This document shows, piece after piece, positions 35,916 to 45,782 of a stretch of 60,022 bases of DNA. A model generated the notes under the pieces. It searched no databases, was not told the origin of the DNA, and was given only the letters and a program-made list of their open reading frames with translations. Position 1 is the first letter of the stretch. Every line of letters starts with the position of its first letter. The stretch lies in the NCBI RefSeq assembly GCF_022321485.1, contig NZ_JAKOGG010000023.1:1-60022 (forward strand). The letters run 5' to 3'. The position numbers and the translations under genes were made by a program. This stretch comes from Shewanella electrica (GTDB lineage Bacteria; Pseudomonadota; Gammaproteobacteria; Enterobacterales; Shewanellaceae).

Positions 35916-37829
35916 ATGAAACTGAATCCTTTGCTGGTGGCCATTGCTGCCAGTGGCCTGTTGCCTGCAGCCTATGCGGCGGCAGATAAAGTCACCCCAA
36001 TGACGCCAGATGGCGTTGCCAGCTATAACAAAATCCGCCCTGAAGCCGACTACATCAAACGGGTAGAAATGGTGCCAATGCGCGATGGCACTAAACTTTA
36101 CACCGTCATTTTGATGAAAAAGGGCACCAAGACTGCGCCGATTTTGCTAAGTCGCACGCCGTACGACGCCAAAGGCAGCACCTCGCGTAATACCAGCCAA
36201 CATATTGCAGAGTTGGTCGATGCGATGGACATCGAGTATGTGCAAGACAATTACATTCGCGTCTACCAAGATATTCGCGGGTTGCACAACTCTGAAGGTG
36301 AGTACATTACCAATCGGCCAGTGGTTGGCCCGCTAAATAACACCGGCATTGATGAATCCACCGATGCGTATGACACCATTGATTGGTTGGTGAAAAACGT
36401 GGCGGAAACTAACGGCAATGTCGGTATTGTTGGCTCGTCATATCTTGGTTTTACCAGTTTGATGGCGGAGATTAATCCGCATCCAGCACTAAAAGCCGCG
36501 GCACCACAAAGCCCGATGGTTGATGGCTGGATGGGGGATGACTGGTTCCACAACGGCGCATTTCGTAATGTGAATATCGGTTACACCGTTGAGCAAAGCA
36601 CCGCCAAAGCAGAGAGTGCTGGTGTGGCAACTGAACCAATGGATGATTACACGCGCTTTTTGGAAGCTGGCTCGACCGGTGATTTCATCAAAAAATGGGG
36701 CTATCAAGACTATCCATTCTTGCGCAAGATGACTGAAAACCCAGCGTACACGGAGTTTTGGTCATTGCAGGCGGTCGACAAAATCCTCGCCAAAGAGCCG
36801 CTGAAAGTACCGACCATGTTGATTGTTGGTCAATGGGACCAAGAGGATTCTTACGGCGCACCAGCGGTATATAAAGCGATTGAGCCGAAAGATAAAAACA
36901 ACGACAAAGTGTCGTTGGTGATTGGCCCGTGGCGCCACTCTGGCGTAAATCACTACGGTTATGAACTTGGCGCGCTGACCTTTACTGGCGATACCGCCAA
37001 AGAGTTCCGCGTGAAGTACATGAAACCGTTTTTCGATCATTACCTCAAAGGCGCACCTGATCCAAAAACACCGCCAGTGTTGACCTACAGCACCGGCGTA
37101 AATCAGTGGACAGAATCCAGCAAATGGCCAATGGGCGAAGGTAAAAAAATCTACCTGAGTGATAACTTTGGCCTGTCGTTTGATGCGCCAAAAGCCAAGC
37201 AAGCGTTTGATGATTATGTGTCTGATCCCGCTAAGCCGGTGCCGTTTATTCCGCGCCCCATCAATATGGATGATTCCAGCCAATGGAAACCGTGGTTAGT
37301 GCATGACCAACGTTTTGCCTCAAGCCGTCCAGACGTATTGGTGTACAGCAGCGATGTGCTCGATAAACCGGTGCACATTATGGGTGCACCGCTGGTGAAC
37401 CTGTTTGCCTCAACCTCTGGCAGCGATGGTGACTGGGTGGTGAAACTGGTGGATGTGTACCCGAATACGACGTCTGAAGGGCATGCGCAAGGTTATGTCG
37501 GCCAAGAGATGACCGGCTTTGAACTGCCGTTGGGGATTGAGATCTTCCGTGGTCGTTATGTCCATGGCTTTGATAAACCGGCCGCGTTAACGCCAGACAA
37601 AGTGGAACATTATCAGTTTGAACTGCCGAACGTGGATCACGTGTTCCTGCCGGGGCATAAGATCATGGTGCAGGTGCAATCAAGCTTGTCCCCGCTGTAT
37701 GACCGCAACCCACAAACCTACGTGGATAACATCTTCTGGGCTAAGCCGCAGGATTATAAAAAAGCCACCATCAAGGTGCATCACGATGCTAAAGCGCCAT
37801 CAAATATCGTGCTGCCGATTGCGAAGTAG
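35916..37829 (+). CDS. Secreted S15/CocE-type hydrolase (copy 2)
   Basis: 637 residues, colinear with the upstream copy over its full length, with long identical stretches around the active site (GSSYLG, Ser175; GQWDQED; WRHSGVNHYG). It has its own signal peptide (ending AAYAAA). Divergence between copies is spread through the loops near residues 85-100, 200-220 and 350-400. I start at the ATG at 35916 behind AGAGG. The 200-bp gap and the terminator at 37892 fit either co-transcription or a separate promoter. Confidence 0.88.
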   Translation: MKLNPLLVAIAASGLLPAAYAAADKVTPMTPDGVASYNKIRPEADYIKRVEMVPMRDGTKLYTVILMKKGTKTAPILLSRTPYDAKGSTSRNTSQHIAELVDAMDIEYVQDNYIRVYQDIRGLHNSEGEYITNRPVVGPLNNTGIDESTDAYDTIDWLVKNVAETNGNVGIVGSSYLGFTSLMAEINPHPALKAAAPQSPMVDGWMGDDWFHNGAFRNVNIGYTVEQSTAKAESAGVATEPMDDYTRFLEAGSTGDFIKKWGYQDYPFLRKMTENPAYTEFWSLQAVDKILAKEPLKVPTMLIVGQWDQEDSYGAPAVYKAIEPKDKNNDKVSLVIGPWRHSGVNHYGYELGALTFTGDTAKEFRVKYMKPFFDHYLKGAPDPKTPPVLTYSTGVNQWTESSKWPMGEGKKIYLSDNFGLSFDAPKAKQAFDDYVSDPAKPVPFIPRPINMDDSSQWKPWLVHDQRFASSRPDVLVYSSDVLDKPVHIMGAPLVNLFASTSGSDGDWVVKLVDVYPNTTSEGHAQGYVGQEMTGFELPLGIEIFRGRYVHGFDKPAALTPDKVEHYQFELPNVDHVFLPGHKIMVQVQSSLSPLYDRNPQTYVDNIFWAKPQDYKKATIKVHHDAKAPSNIVLPIAK

Positions 37830-37891
37830 TAAGTTCTACCGCGATTAGCTTATTGCGCCAGTCTGATGAGACGGTGTTGCTGAACTAAATC

Positions 37892-37928
37892 AAGGTCGAG
37901 TGAGTATGGTACTTGCTCGACCTTTTGC
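37892..37928 (+). terminator. Terminator-like hairpin after the hydrolase pair
   Basis: A perfect 9-bp stem (37892-37900 with 37916-37924), 15-base loop, followed by TTTTGCTT. Confidence 0.7.
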
Positions 37929-37999
37929 TTGATTGCCAGTAACGTACCGTTAGCGCTAGACTGCATGTGATGAAATTTTCAGCACAAGGCGAAAGATTA

Positions 38000-38434
38000 A
38001 TGACAAGGATAGGGTTGTTGACGCCAAGCAAACATGTGGTTATTCGGGCGGCGATGTTTACGTTAATGGCGAGTGGTTTAGCCGCCTGTAGCTCGGTTAC
38101 CAGCGTAGCGCCTACAGCGTCGGTGGCTGAACCATTTCAACTGACGGCCAATATTGATAGCTTTGCCGCGGCGCATACCAGTGAACAGCTGGAACTTGCG
38201 TTAGCAAATGACGTTAATATCGCGAACGTCAGCGTTGACGCTTCAGTTGTTTATCAAGGCTATCTGCCCAAACCATTTGTCTTTAGTTGCGATTGTTGTC
38301 CAGACGGTCCGCCAGTCACCACCTACCAATTCATCGAAACTGGTATTCGCTTTGTGCCGCTGACAGGCGAGACCGAACGCTTAGGTTATTGGCAAGTTAT
38401 CAGCATGAATGCGGCTGATGTTCCCTTAGAGTAA
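38000..38434 (+). CDS. Predicted lipoprotein, unknown
   Basis: 144 residues. The signal ends in the lipobox LAAC (Cys at about residue 30). A CDCC cluster lies near the middle (SCDCCPDGPP), so disulphide or metal binding is possible. No family recognised. I start at the ATG at 38000 (AAGGCGAAAG upstream); the frame is open to 37967. Its 3' end overlaps the convergent diguanylate cyclase by 9 bp. Confidence 0.65.
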   Translation: MTRIGLLTPSKHVVIRAAMFTLMASGLAACSSVTSVAPTASVAEPFQLTANIDSFAAAHTSEQLELALANDVNIANVSVDASVVYQGYLPKPFVFSCDCCPDGPPVTTYQFIETGIRFVPLTGETERLGYWQVISMNAADVPLE

Positions 38435-39811
38435 TGACGCGTCACTATCATCTTTAACCTGTGCAGCCTTGTGGCGTTTCTTGGCGGAGTACATATCACC
38501 ATCAGCGTGTTTCAGCAGATCTTTGATTGAGATATCGGCGTTATCGTACAACGCAAAACCAATGCTTAACGAAGGGATAATTTGATGCTGCTGCCATATC
38601 AGTGGTTGCGCTTCCACTTTACCTTTTAGCTTGTCTGCTACGGCGGCAATATCTGTGGTGGTGCGGACTCTTTGCAGCACCACAATAAATTCATCGCCGC
38701 CCATCCGCGCCACCACATCATTGCTGCGAACATACGTGCGCAGCAACTGAGCGATATGTTTCAGTAACTCGTCGCCAACATGATGTCCAAGCTCATCATT
38801 CACTTTTTTAAAACCGTTTAAGTCGATATTGAGTACGGCAAAGGTGCGTTTGTCGGTTGCTGCTTGGGCGCTCAAGCGATCAAGCAACTGCATCACCATA
38901 CGGCGATTGGGCAAGTGCGTCAGTTCATCTTGCATCGACACTGTGTGGACATAGCGATAATGACGATACAGCAGGACCAACACAATGAAGGCGAGTAGTG
39001 CCGCCGTGCCGCCCATAGCGCGAATGCTAGTGCGGGTCATGAGTACATGCTCTGCTTGGTCGATATCGTAGGTCGCACCAATCAGCCATTCGCCATTTGG
39101 AAGCTTTAACGACAACGACACGTCAGCCTGTTCAAATATGGCGGCACTGCCATAAATCACTTTGCCGGTGGGATTGGCGGCATCGTGTTTCATCAACGCA
39201 ATATGGGCACCATCAATATCGAGCACACCGGTTTCTTGCAACAGCTTGGGATAATCCATCACTACACTGACACAGCCCCAATACTGCTTGTTTTGTGGAA
39301 AGTCGGCGAAGATAGGGTAACGGGCAATAATTGCCTGGCCGCCTTGCACTAATTCCAATGGTCCCGCGATGTACACCGTTTGTAACTTACGCGCTAACTC
39401 AACGGTACGTAATTGATCTGGGCTGCTACGGAAATCAAAACCGATGGCTTTCTCGTTACCTTTGAGCGGATAGGTGTGCGAGATGATGTTGTTTGGCGCG
39501 ATACCAACGTTGCGCACATAAAGGGCTTTGTTAAGCAGTTTGGCACCAATGGTATTCCAGTTATCCATGGCAAACTTGGGATCGATGGTTACCACGGTGG
39601 CGAGGCTGTCGGCTAGATAGGTATCCATAAAAATGGCCGATTCTAACTTTGAGCGAACTAACGCCAAACGGTCATTGACCGTGGCCTTCTCGGCGGCCAT
39701 CTGCCGTTCTACAAAGGTTTGTGTGACAAACTCAATGATGACGATCGCAAGCACAACATACAGTGCTGTGAGTAACCAGAGCAGTGTCTTTTGTCGATTC
39801 GTAAGACTCAA
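38426..39811 (-). CDS. Diguanylate cyclase with periplasmic sensor domain
   Basis: 461 residues. Two transmembrane helices (about 8-28 and 268-288) flank a periplasmic sensor region of about 240 residues that reads like a Cache-type domain. The GGDEF domain occupies about 290-455, with an intact GGDEF at 371-375 and an RxxD inhibitory site (RSND, 362-365), so it should make cyclic di-GMP and be product inhibited. DELTHLPNRR begins the domain. It starts with TTG at 39811, behind AAAGGA. It overlaps the lipoprotein gene tail to tail. Confidence 0.92.
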   Translation of the reverse strand: MSLTNRQKTLLWLLTALYVVLAIVIIEFVTQTFVERQMAAEKATVNDRLALVRSKLESAIFMDTYLADSLATVVTIDPKFAMDNWNTIGAKLLNKALYVRNVGIAPNNIISHTYPLKGNEKAIGFDFRSSPDQLRTVELARKLQTVYIAGPLELVQGGQAIIARYPIFADFPQNKQYWGCVSVVMDYPKLLQETGVLDIDGAHIALMKHDAANPTGKVIYGSAAIFEQADVSLSLKLPNGEWLIGATYDIDQAEHVLMTRTSIRAMGGTAALLAFIVLVLLYRHYRYVHTVSMQDELTHLPNRRMVMQLLDRLSAQAATDKRTFAVLNIDLNGFKKVNDELGHHVGDELLKHIAQLLRTYVRSNDVVARMGGDEFIVVLQRVRTTTDIAAVADKLKGKVEAQPLIWQQHQIIPSLSIGFALYDNADISIKDLLKHADGDMYSAKKRHKAAQVKDDSDASLL

Positions 39812-40077
39812 AATGAGGTGTCCTTTGGCGATTTATACCAACTGCCAGTAGCTTAGAGCTTAGCAGTTCAACCGCGTTATCGCGTTGATCTCCCTTTGCA
39901 ACTCTTACTGCCTAAGCAGTAAAAATTGCCGCATTTATTCTTGGGTAGCATAACGGCAATTTGAACATAATTAAATTTTTTTATTTAAAATCATGTGATT
40001 AATCTGAATTGTTAAAGTTGGCATCCCCTTAGCATTAGTCTAATCACCGCAACGATAAACGAAGCAAGGAGGTTGCT

Positions 40078-40254
40078 ATGTTGGGTTGGACATTGGTTTT
40101 CCTGGTCATCGCCCTTGTTGCCGGACTGCTGGGCTTTGGTGGTATCGCTGGTGCAGCCGCAGGGATCGCGAAGATCATCTTCTTTATTTTTATTGTGTTA
40201 CTGCTGATCTCGCTGGTCGCTGGTGTGTTACGAGGCCGTCCACCGAAACTGTAA
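40078..40254 (+). CDS. DUF1328 (YtjA-like) small membrane protein
   Basis: 58 residues with two hydrophobic helices and the glycine-rich [17 protein letters not shown] signature of DUF1328. The family is often found in stress regulons, but its function is unknown. AAGGAGG lies 6 nt before the ATG at 40078, an unusually strong ribosome binding site. It is followed 52 bp later by another small membrane protein gene. Confidence 0.88.
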   Translation: MLGWTLVFLVIALVAGLLGFGGIAGAAAGIAKIIFFIFIVLLLISLVAGVLRGRPPKL

Positions 40255-40306
40255 AGCGATGTAATTAGTCTGCAACTGAACACATGACAGTCACAAGGAG
40301 TCGAAC

Positions 40307-40507
40307 ATGAGAAACATTATTCTGTTAATTATTGCTGCCGTGGTAGTTATCTTGCTGAGTGCCACCTTGATTGGCGGCGAGGATAATACTTCAGCGGAAG
40401 ACATTGGTGAGAAAATTGATAACACCATGACGGATGCAGGTAATGCCGTTGAAGATAAGTGCGAAGAGCTGAAAGAGCAGATGGGTTCGAAAGAAACTAA
40501 CTGTTAA
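40307..40507 (+). CDS. Small membrane protein with charged tail
   Basis: 66 residues: one N-terminal hydrophobic helix (about 4-22), then an acidic helical tail with two cysteines (Cys52 and Cys66). AAGGAG is 6 nt before the ATG. It sits behind the DUF1328 gene and ahead of a terminator, so the two form a small operon, perhaps a stress-induced membrane pair. No named family. Confidence 0.65.
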   Translation: MRNIILLIIAAVVVILLSATLIGGEDNTSAEDIGEKIDNTMTDAGNAVEDKCEELKEQMGSKETNC

Positions 40508-40527
40508 TCTCGCAGCGATTGAGAAAG

Positions 40528-40551
40528 AGCGACCATCGGGTCGCTTTTTTC
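40528..40551 (+). terminator. Rho-independent terminator after the DUF1328 pair
   Basis: A 7-bp stem (40528-40534 with 40539-40545) with a 4-base loop, followed by T-rich DNA. Confidence 0.85.
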
Positions 40552-40723
40552 TTGCCTGAATATACAACTGCGCAGTATTCGTTTAGACCAGAGTTGACGC
40601 ATCTGTTGAAAAGACTAGCGTGGTGCATGCCACTTTATTAGCTTGATACGAATTGCGACTAGAGCAGTGCGGTGGGGCGTGTTAGCATCAAGCTCCTCCT
40701 CATTTTTAATATTCATTTAATCT

Positions 40724-41956
40724 ATGAGCGCAATCTCCGACGTGGCGGCAGCATCGGCGTCACTCAAAGCTTATCCCGCGTTTTGGCGTTACTGGATCAC
40801 CCGCTTAAGTTCGGCCTTTGGCTTTCAAATGTTGTCGGTCGCCGTAGGTTGGCAAGTGTATGAGTTATCGGGTGATCCGTTCAGTCTGGGCCTGATTGGC
40901 TTAGCGCAGTTTATTCCCTCGGTGTTATTGGCGTTGCCCGCAGGGCACGTGGCTGACCAAGTGCATCGGCGCAATATCGTTATGGTTACCCAAAGTTGCC
41001 AATGGATTGCCTTGTTGCTGCTGGTGGGCGGCAGTTGGTTCGGGCTATTAAGTGAATACTGGATTTTGCTGTTGGTGTTTATCATTGGCGTGTTTAAAGC
41101 GTTTGAATTCCCTGCATTAAAGTCGATGTTACCCGCATTAGTGCCCGATGAAGTATTGCCGCGGGCGTTAGCGGTGGACTCATCCGGTATTCAAATGGCC
41201 AGTATTGCGGGGCCAGCACTGGGCGGCTTGTTATACATTGGCGGGCCGGTGGTGGCGTATGGATTATCCGCCATGTTGTATCTGATTTCGATCATCGCGT
41301 TGACTGGGCTGCACTATCGCCATCAAATCCATAAAAAGCAGCCGATGAATTTAGATAACCTATTTGCTGGTGTGCGTTTTATCCGTGCGCGGCCAGTGAT
41401 CCTCGGCGTGATTTCACTCGACTTATTTGCGGTGTTACTCGGCGGCGCCACGGCGCTGTTGCCAATTTTTGCCAAAGACATTCTGCATACTGGCCCGTGG
41501 GGCTTAGGGCTGTTGCGTGCAGCTCCCGCCGTGGGCGCGTTGTTGATGTCATTCTGGCTGGCGCGTCATACCTTGGAGCGTAAAGTCGGTAAGATTATGT
41601 TTGCCTCTGTGGCTGGGTTTGGCGTGGCAACGCTAGTGTTTGCGCTATCAACCAACCTGTATCTGTCACTGATCGCGTTATTTGCGTTAGGCGCGTTTGA
41701 TATGGTCAGCATGGTGATCCGCGGTGCCTTGGTGCAGTTGGAAACACCGGATGAGATGCGTGGCCGTGTGACGGCAGTGAACTCGATTTTTATCAATACC
41801 TCCAATCAGCTAGGCGAGTTTGAATCTGGCATGTTAGCCGCTGCATTAGGTGCTGTGGGCGCCACCGTGATTGGTGGTGTGGGCACGTTAGTGGTGGTGG
41901 CTGCATGGATGTGGATGTTCCCAGTGATCCGCCAGCGCGAGAAATTGAAAGAGTAA
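40724..41956 (+). CDS. MFS exporter, EntS-like (MFS_3 type)
   Basis: 410-residue permease with about eleven or twelve helices. FWRYWITRLSSAFGFQMLSVAVGWQVY at the start and AGHVADQVHRRNIVMVTQ (motif A) after helix 2 match the MFS_3 group, which includes the enterobactin exporter EntS. No siderophore genes are nearby, so substrate is open. It ends in a shared terminator with phoA. Confidence 0.85.
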   Translation: MSAISDVAAASASLKAYPAFWRYWITRLSSAFGFQMLSVAVGWQVYELSGDPFSLGLIGLAQFIPSVLLALPAGHVADQVHRRNIVMVTQSCQWIALLLLVGGSWFGLLSEYWILLLVFIIGVFKAFEFPALKSMLPALVPDEVLPRALAVDSSGIQMASIAGPALGGLLYIGGPVVAYGLSAMLYLISIIALTGLHYRHQIHKKQPMNLDNLFAGVRFIRARPVILGVISLDLFAVLLGGATALLPIFAKDILHTGPWGLGLLRAAPAVGALLMSFWLARHTLERKVGKIMFASVAGFGVATLVFALSTNLYLSLIALFALGAFDMVSMVIRGALVQLETPDEMRGRVTAVNSIFINTSNQLGEFESGMLAAALGAVGATVIGGVGTLVVVAAWMWMFPVIRQREKLKE

Positions 41957-41968
41957 CCAGAAAAAAGA

Positions 41969-42000
41969 AAGCCCCCATTGAGAGCACAGGGGGCTTCCTT
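41969..42000. terminator. Shared terminator between MFS exporter and phoA
   Basis: An 8-bp stem (41969-41976 with 41989-41996). The minus strand has a strong T-rich tail, so it best serves phoA; the plus side (TTCCTTTG) is weaker. Confidence 0.75.
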
Positions 42001-42016
42001 TGCTTAAAACGGGTTA

Positions 42017-43414
42017 TTAATGTTTGATGCCCAAGGCATCCAAAATGGTAAAGTGCAAATCGGTTTGGTCAGTCAGTCCCACCACGTTAGCCGCATGTGG
42101 ACCGTAGGCGGCAATGCGCAGTTGGGTGCCGGTGTGGCCCATGCTGCCCGCTTCAGAGTTACCGTAACTGATACTCATCTTGGCGCCATCGTGGGTTAAC
42201 AAACCTTGGGTCAGCCCCGGCGCTTCCGCATCGGGATAGATAATTTGCGACGAGTGGGCATGGTCAGCGGTAACAATCACCAGCGTGTTGCCCTGCGCTT
42301 TAGCAAACTTCAATGCCACTTGTACCGCTTCATCTAAATCGACAGTCTCACCAATCTGGCCGCAAGGATTGGCGGCGTGATCTTGTTTATCAATGGAAGC
42401 ACCTTCCACCTGCAAAAAGAAGCCAGCCTTATTTTTACTCAGCAGTTCAATGGCTTTGTCGGTCATCTGCGCCAGTGTTGGAATATCGGCGGTGCGTTCA
42501 GGGTTGGGCTTACATACCACAGGATTTTTGGCTAAGTTGCCGTGGTAACTAGCTTTGGGGCCAAGCCAGCGCACCGGCATATTGCCGGGAGCAAACAAAC
42601 CGAGCAGCGGCGTTTTCTGGTCTGCATTGGTCACCTCGGCCAGTTCCGCTGCGCTAGAGATAAAGTGATAACCACGGTCGTAGGCTTGCTCCATCAAGGT
42701 TTTGTCTTGCCAGTCGCCCGCGAGGGCTTTCTCATCAAAGGTTTCGCGGCCGCCACCTAACGTCACATCTGGGCGGGCATTGAGCAGTTGCTCGCTGATC
42801 GAGCCTAAGCCGCCACTTTTAAGCGAGGCTTCGGGACATTTCAGCGTGGTGGCACTCGGGCCATAACATTTTCGCTGGGATATATGGGCGTATTCAGCCG
42901 CTGGCGTGGCATCTTGGATCTCGGCCGTCGATACGTTACCGGTGGCTTTACCGGCTTTTTTGGCTAACTCGAGCAGGCTAGCTTTGGCGTTGCCATACAC
43001 ATCAACACCGATAGCGCCGTTATACGATTTAGTGCCAGTGGTCCACGCGGTGGCGGAGGCGGCGGAGTCGGTAACGTAGTTTGGCAGGTGGGTATCTTTA
43101 TCGAGCGAGTAGTGGGTGTACTGGCCGGTGAGCGGCAAGGCATCAATGCCAGCGAAGAAGCCACCAGCACCGCGGGCATAGTTACGAGCGATAGTAATTT
43201 CTGAATCACCCATGCCATCACCAATCAATAGAATGACGTTCTTCGCCTGTTTGTTACTGAGTGAGGCTTTTAAGTCGTTGGTAATGTCTTGCTGCATGCG
43301 GCGAGCACCGCCCGTTTGGGTTAAATCGCCCGAGGCATGACGGTCAGTCCAATCGGCGGCAATCACCGGAGTGGTCAGTAGTGGCAATAAACAAGCAAGC
43401 AGAGTGCGTTTCAA
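42017..43414 (-). CDS. phoA: Alkaline phosphatase (PhoA family)
   Basis: Periplasmic zinc/magnesium phosphomonoesterase, 465 residues. A signal peptide ends near VIAAD. Motifs: LIGDGMGD (metal), DSAASATAW (phosphorylated Ser), TADHAH and MGHTGTQ (metal). The start is best placed at the TTG at 43414, six residues after an upstream TTG, because AGGA lies at the right distance. It is normally induced by phosphate starvation through PhoB, but I did not find a convincing pho box. Confidence 0.93.
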   Translation of the reverse strand: MKRTLLACLLPLLTTPVIAADWTDRHASGDLTQTGGARRMQQDITNDLKASLSNKQAKNVILLIGDGMGDSEITIARNYARGAGGFFAGIDALPLTGQYTHYSLDKDTHLPNYVTDSAASATAWTTGTKSYNGAIGVDVYGNAKASLLELAKKAGKATGNVSTAEIQDATPAAEYAHISQRKCYGPSATTLKCPEASLKSGGLGSISEQLLNARPDVTLGGGRETFDEKALAGDWQDKTLMEQAYDRGYHFISSAAELAEVTNADQKTPLLGLFAPGNMPVRWLGPKASYHGNLAKNPVVCKPNPERTADIPTLAQMTDKAIELLSKNKAGFFLQVEGASIDKQDHAANPCGQIGETVDLDEAVQVALKFAKAQGNTLVIVTADHAHSSQIIYPDAEAPGLTQGLLTHDGAKMSISYGNSEAGSMGHTGTQLRIAAYGPHAANVVGLTDQTDLHFTILDALGIKH

Positions 43415-43506
43415 AATGAATCCTATCAATCATGGGGCAATTAGGACGCATGTTAAAAAAGCAATGTGACAGTTAGGTGACGGGGGTAGAGATAGCTTGA
43501 GCGGAT

Positions 43507-43538
43507 CTGACTCCCTTAACTTGGGCTAAGGGAGTCAG
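43507..43538. terminator. Hairpin downstream of the first mqo gene
   Basis: A perfect 12-bp stem (43507-43518 with 43527-43538), 8-base loop, 9 bp after the mqo stop on the minus strand. No T-run, so it may stabilise the message rather than terminate it. Confidence 0.55.
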
Positions 43539-43547
43539 CATGAACAT

Positions 43548-45170
43548 TTAAGACGCGATTTGTTGCTCAGTGTTGGCTGGTGTGGCTGGCAATGGGGTTA
43601 CAGCGTCGGCTTGCGGCAGTTTGTGCAGGCGCAAGATTTCACTGGTGTAATTGAGTTCATCAACGCTGGCTTGGCGGTCATTATTCAGTTGGGTGCCATA
43701 AGATGGAATGATGGCTTTTAAGCTGTCACGCCATTCACCTTGCACTTGTGCTGGGAACATTTTACCTAATACATCCATGATGATAGGTGCCGCTGTTGAT
43801 GCGCCAGGTGAGGCGCCAAGCAGTGCGGCTAGGGTGCCATCAGCGGCGGCCACCACTTCCGTACCAAACTGCAATTGACCACCACGACGTTGGTCTTTTT
43901 TGATGATCTGTACCCGTTGCCCCGCGGTCCACAGTTGCCAATCGTCTTTGTTGGCGTTGGGGTAATACTTACGCAGCTCGTTGAAGCGATCATCATCGTT
44001 CTGTCGCACTTGGCCCACCAAGTATTTCACCAAATTGAGGTTGTCTAGACCGACGCGGGTCATCGGCAAAAAGTTTTTGGTGGTGGTGGAGCGGATCAAA
44101 TCAAACAGTGAGCCGTTTTTAAGGAACTTGGTCGAGAAGGTGGCAAACGGGCCAAACAGCAGTACATCTTTGCCATCGAGGTAGCGAGTATCAAGATGCG
44201 GCACGGACATTGGCGGTGCGCCTACTTCGGCTTTGCCATAGGCTTTGGCATTGTGGTGTTTGACTACTTCTGGATTGTCACAGATCAGAAATTGACCGCC
44301 AACAGGGAAGCCACCATAGCCATTGGCTTCGGGAATGCCTGACGCTTGCAGTAGTGGCAGTGCGGCACCACCGGCACCAATAAATACGTGTTTAGCAATG
44401 ACGGTGCGCTGTTGATGCGTGACAACATCATGCACGGTGATGGTCCAGCTCTTGTCGGCATTTTGCTTAAATTTGCGTACTTCGCTATTCACCCGCAGCA
44501 TAAAGTTTGGGTGCTGCTGCAAGCTGTGTACTAACTGGCGGTTAATGGCACCGTAGTCTACATCAGTGCCCATACCTGAGCGGGTTGCTGCCACTTTTTG
44601 GTCTGCGGCTCGGCCTTGCATCAGCAATGGCGCCCATTGGCTTAACTGCTCTCTATCTTCGGTGTATTCCATGTTTTGGAACAGCGGATGATCTTTCAGT
44701 TTTTCATGGCGCGCTTTGAGAAATGCCACATTATCATCGCCCCAAACAAAGCTCATATGGTCAACGGTATGGATAAAGCTTTCAGGATTGCCGAGCACTT
44801 TTCTCTCGACTTGATGCGCCCAGAATTGGCGACTGACTTGGAAGGCTTCGTTGACTTTGATGGCTTTATCGATATTGATGCTGCCGTCGGGCATTTGCGG
44901 GGTGTAGTTCAGCTCTGCCAGTGCGGCGTGACCAGTACCGGCATTGTTCCAGCCGTTGGAGCTTTCTTTGGCGACGTCATCTAACCGTTCCACCATGAGA
45001 ATGGTCCAATCGGGTGCTAGCTCTTGCAGATAAGTGCCCATTGTTGCACTCATGATGCCGCCACCAATCAGCAACACATCAACCTGCTCAGGCGCTTGCT
45101 GATGGGCGGAACTAAAAAATGATGAAACACTTGCAGGCAGAGGGAGCCTTAAACGTTTTGCTTTTCTCAT
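43548..45170 (-). CDS. mqo: Malate:quinone oxidoreductase (copy 1)
   Basis: FAD-dependent membrane-associated enzyme that oxidises malate to oxaloacetate and passes electrons to the quinone pool. 540 residues. The FAD-binding [19 protein letters not shown] motif begins about residue 30, and [17 protein letters not shown] near the C-terminus is the family hallmark. The N-terminal extension is basic and only weakly signal-like ([14 protein letters not shown]). I start at the ATG at 45170; the frame is open to a GTG at 45197. A palindrome shared with the second mqo gene lies 213 bp upstream. Confidence 0.93.
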   Translation of the reverse strand: MRKAKRLRLPLPASVSSFFSSAHQQAPEQVDVLLIGGGIMSATMGTYLQELAPDWTILMVERLDDVAKESSNGWNNAGTGHAALAELNYTPQMPDGSINIDKAIKVNEAFQVSRQFWAHQVERKVLGNPESFIHTVDHMSFVWGDDNVAFLKARHEKLKDHPLFQNMEYTEDREQLSQWAPLLMQGRAADQKVAATRSGMGTDVDYGAINRQLVHSLQQHPNFMLRVNSEVRKFKQNADKSWTITVHDVVTHQQRTVIAKHVFIGAGGAALPLLQASGIPEANGYGGFPVGGQFLICDNPEVVKHHNAKAYGKAEVGAPPMSVPHLDTRYLDGKDVLLFGPFATFSTKFLKNGSLFDLIRSTTTKNFLPMTRVGLDNLNLVKYLVGQVRQNDDDRFNELRKYYPNANKDDWQLWTAGQRVQIIKKDQRRGGQLQFGTEVVAAADGTLAALLGASPGASTAAPIIMDVLGKMFPAQVQGEWRDSLKAIIPSYGTQLNNDRQASVDELNYTSEILRLHKLPQADAVTPLPATPANTEQQIAS

Positions 45171-45382
45171 TTTGATATCGCTCTGTGATTGTTGCACGGC
45201 ATTTAGTCACTGAGTATCAAAAGTAGGGGAACGCACTCGCTGTCTGTTAGTGAGCGGGAGCATCCTCTGCTCGGCAACATAATTTGGGGTATGCGCCGTA
45301 AGATCCGGTGAGACATGCTTGCTAAACTGCCGTTAACTTAAGTGACGGTATATGTTTGAAACACACATTGTCTGCTGAGCTG

Positions 45383-45396
45383 TTAAGTTAACTTAA
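45383..45396. promoter_or_regulatory. Shared palindrome upstream of mqo copy 1
   Basis: TTAAGTTAACTTAA is a perfect 14-bp palindrome 213 bp upstream of mqo copy 1. A nearly identical sequence lies at 47622-47635, 202 bp upstream of mqo copy 2. The conserved position in paralogues with otherwise different upstream DNA points to a common regulator. ArcA-like GTTAA repeats are contained in it. Confidence 0.55.
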
Positions 45397-45728
45397 GCAA
45401 CTGAAACTGTGATGTGGCTCAATTTTATGGTTTTTTAGTGCATTGTAAAGGGGGGCCAAAAGTGGAGAAATTGTCCAAATTTATACCGAGTAAATGCTCT
45501 ATGTTGGTTATTAATCAATAGGTTATGTGTGGTGTGGTGGTGATGCTGTTCACTATTGTATACGACTAACGTCGAGTAATTTTTTTACAGAATTAATAAT
45601 TGTTGCAAGTTTTTTACAAATGACCGATAGCAAATGAATTTTCTAAGCGGAATTAGTGGTGGCGATTGCCCGCAAACAGTGGGAATTCAGCCGGTTTTGA
45701 CGTGCTACAGTTAAGGATGTCGGAAAAT

Positions 45729-45760
45729 AACAAGCCCCGCTCAGTAGAGCGAGGCTTGTT
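45729..45760 (-). terminator. Terminator of mqo copy 2
   Basis: A 14-bp stem with one mismatch (45729-45742 with 45747-45760), loop AGTA, then ATTTTC on the minus strand, 23 bp after the mqo stop. Confidence 0.8.
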
Positions 45761-45782
45761 TGAATTGGGCAAAAAATGTCGA

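Larger units (their letters stand above)
45171..45782. other. Intergenic region between the two mqo genes
   Basis: About 610 bp with no supportable gene. It holds the shared palindrome at 45383-45396, a related half-site at 45333-45341, and the mqo copy 2 terminator at 45729-45760. The rest is AT-rich, unremarkable DNA. Confidence 0.6.
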
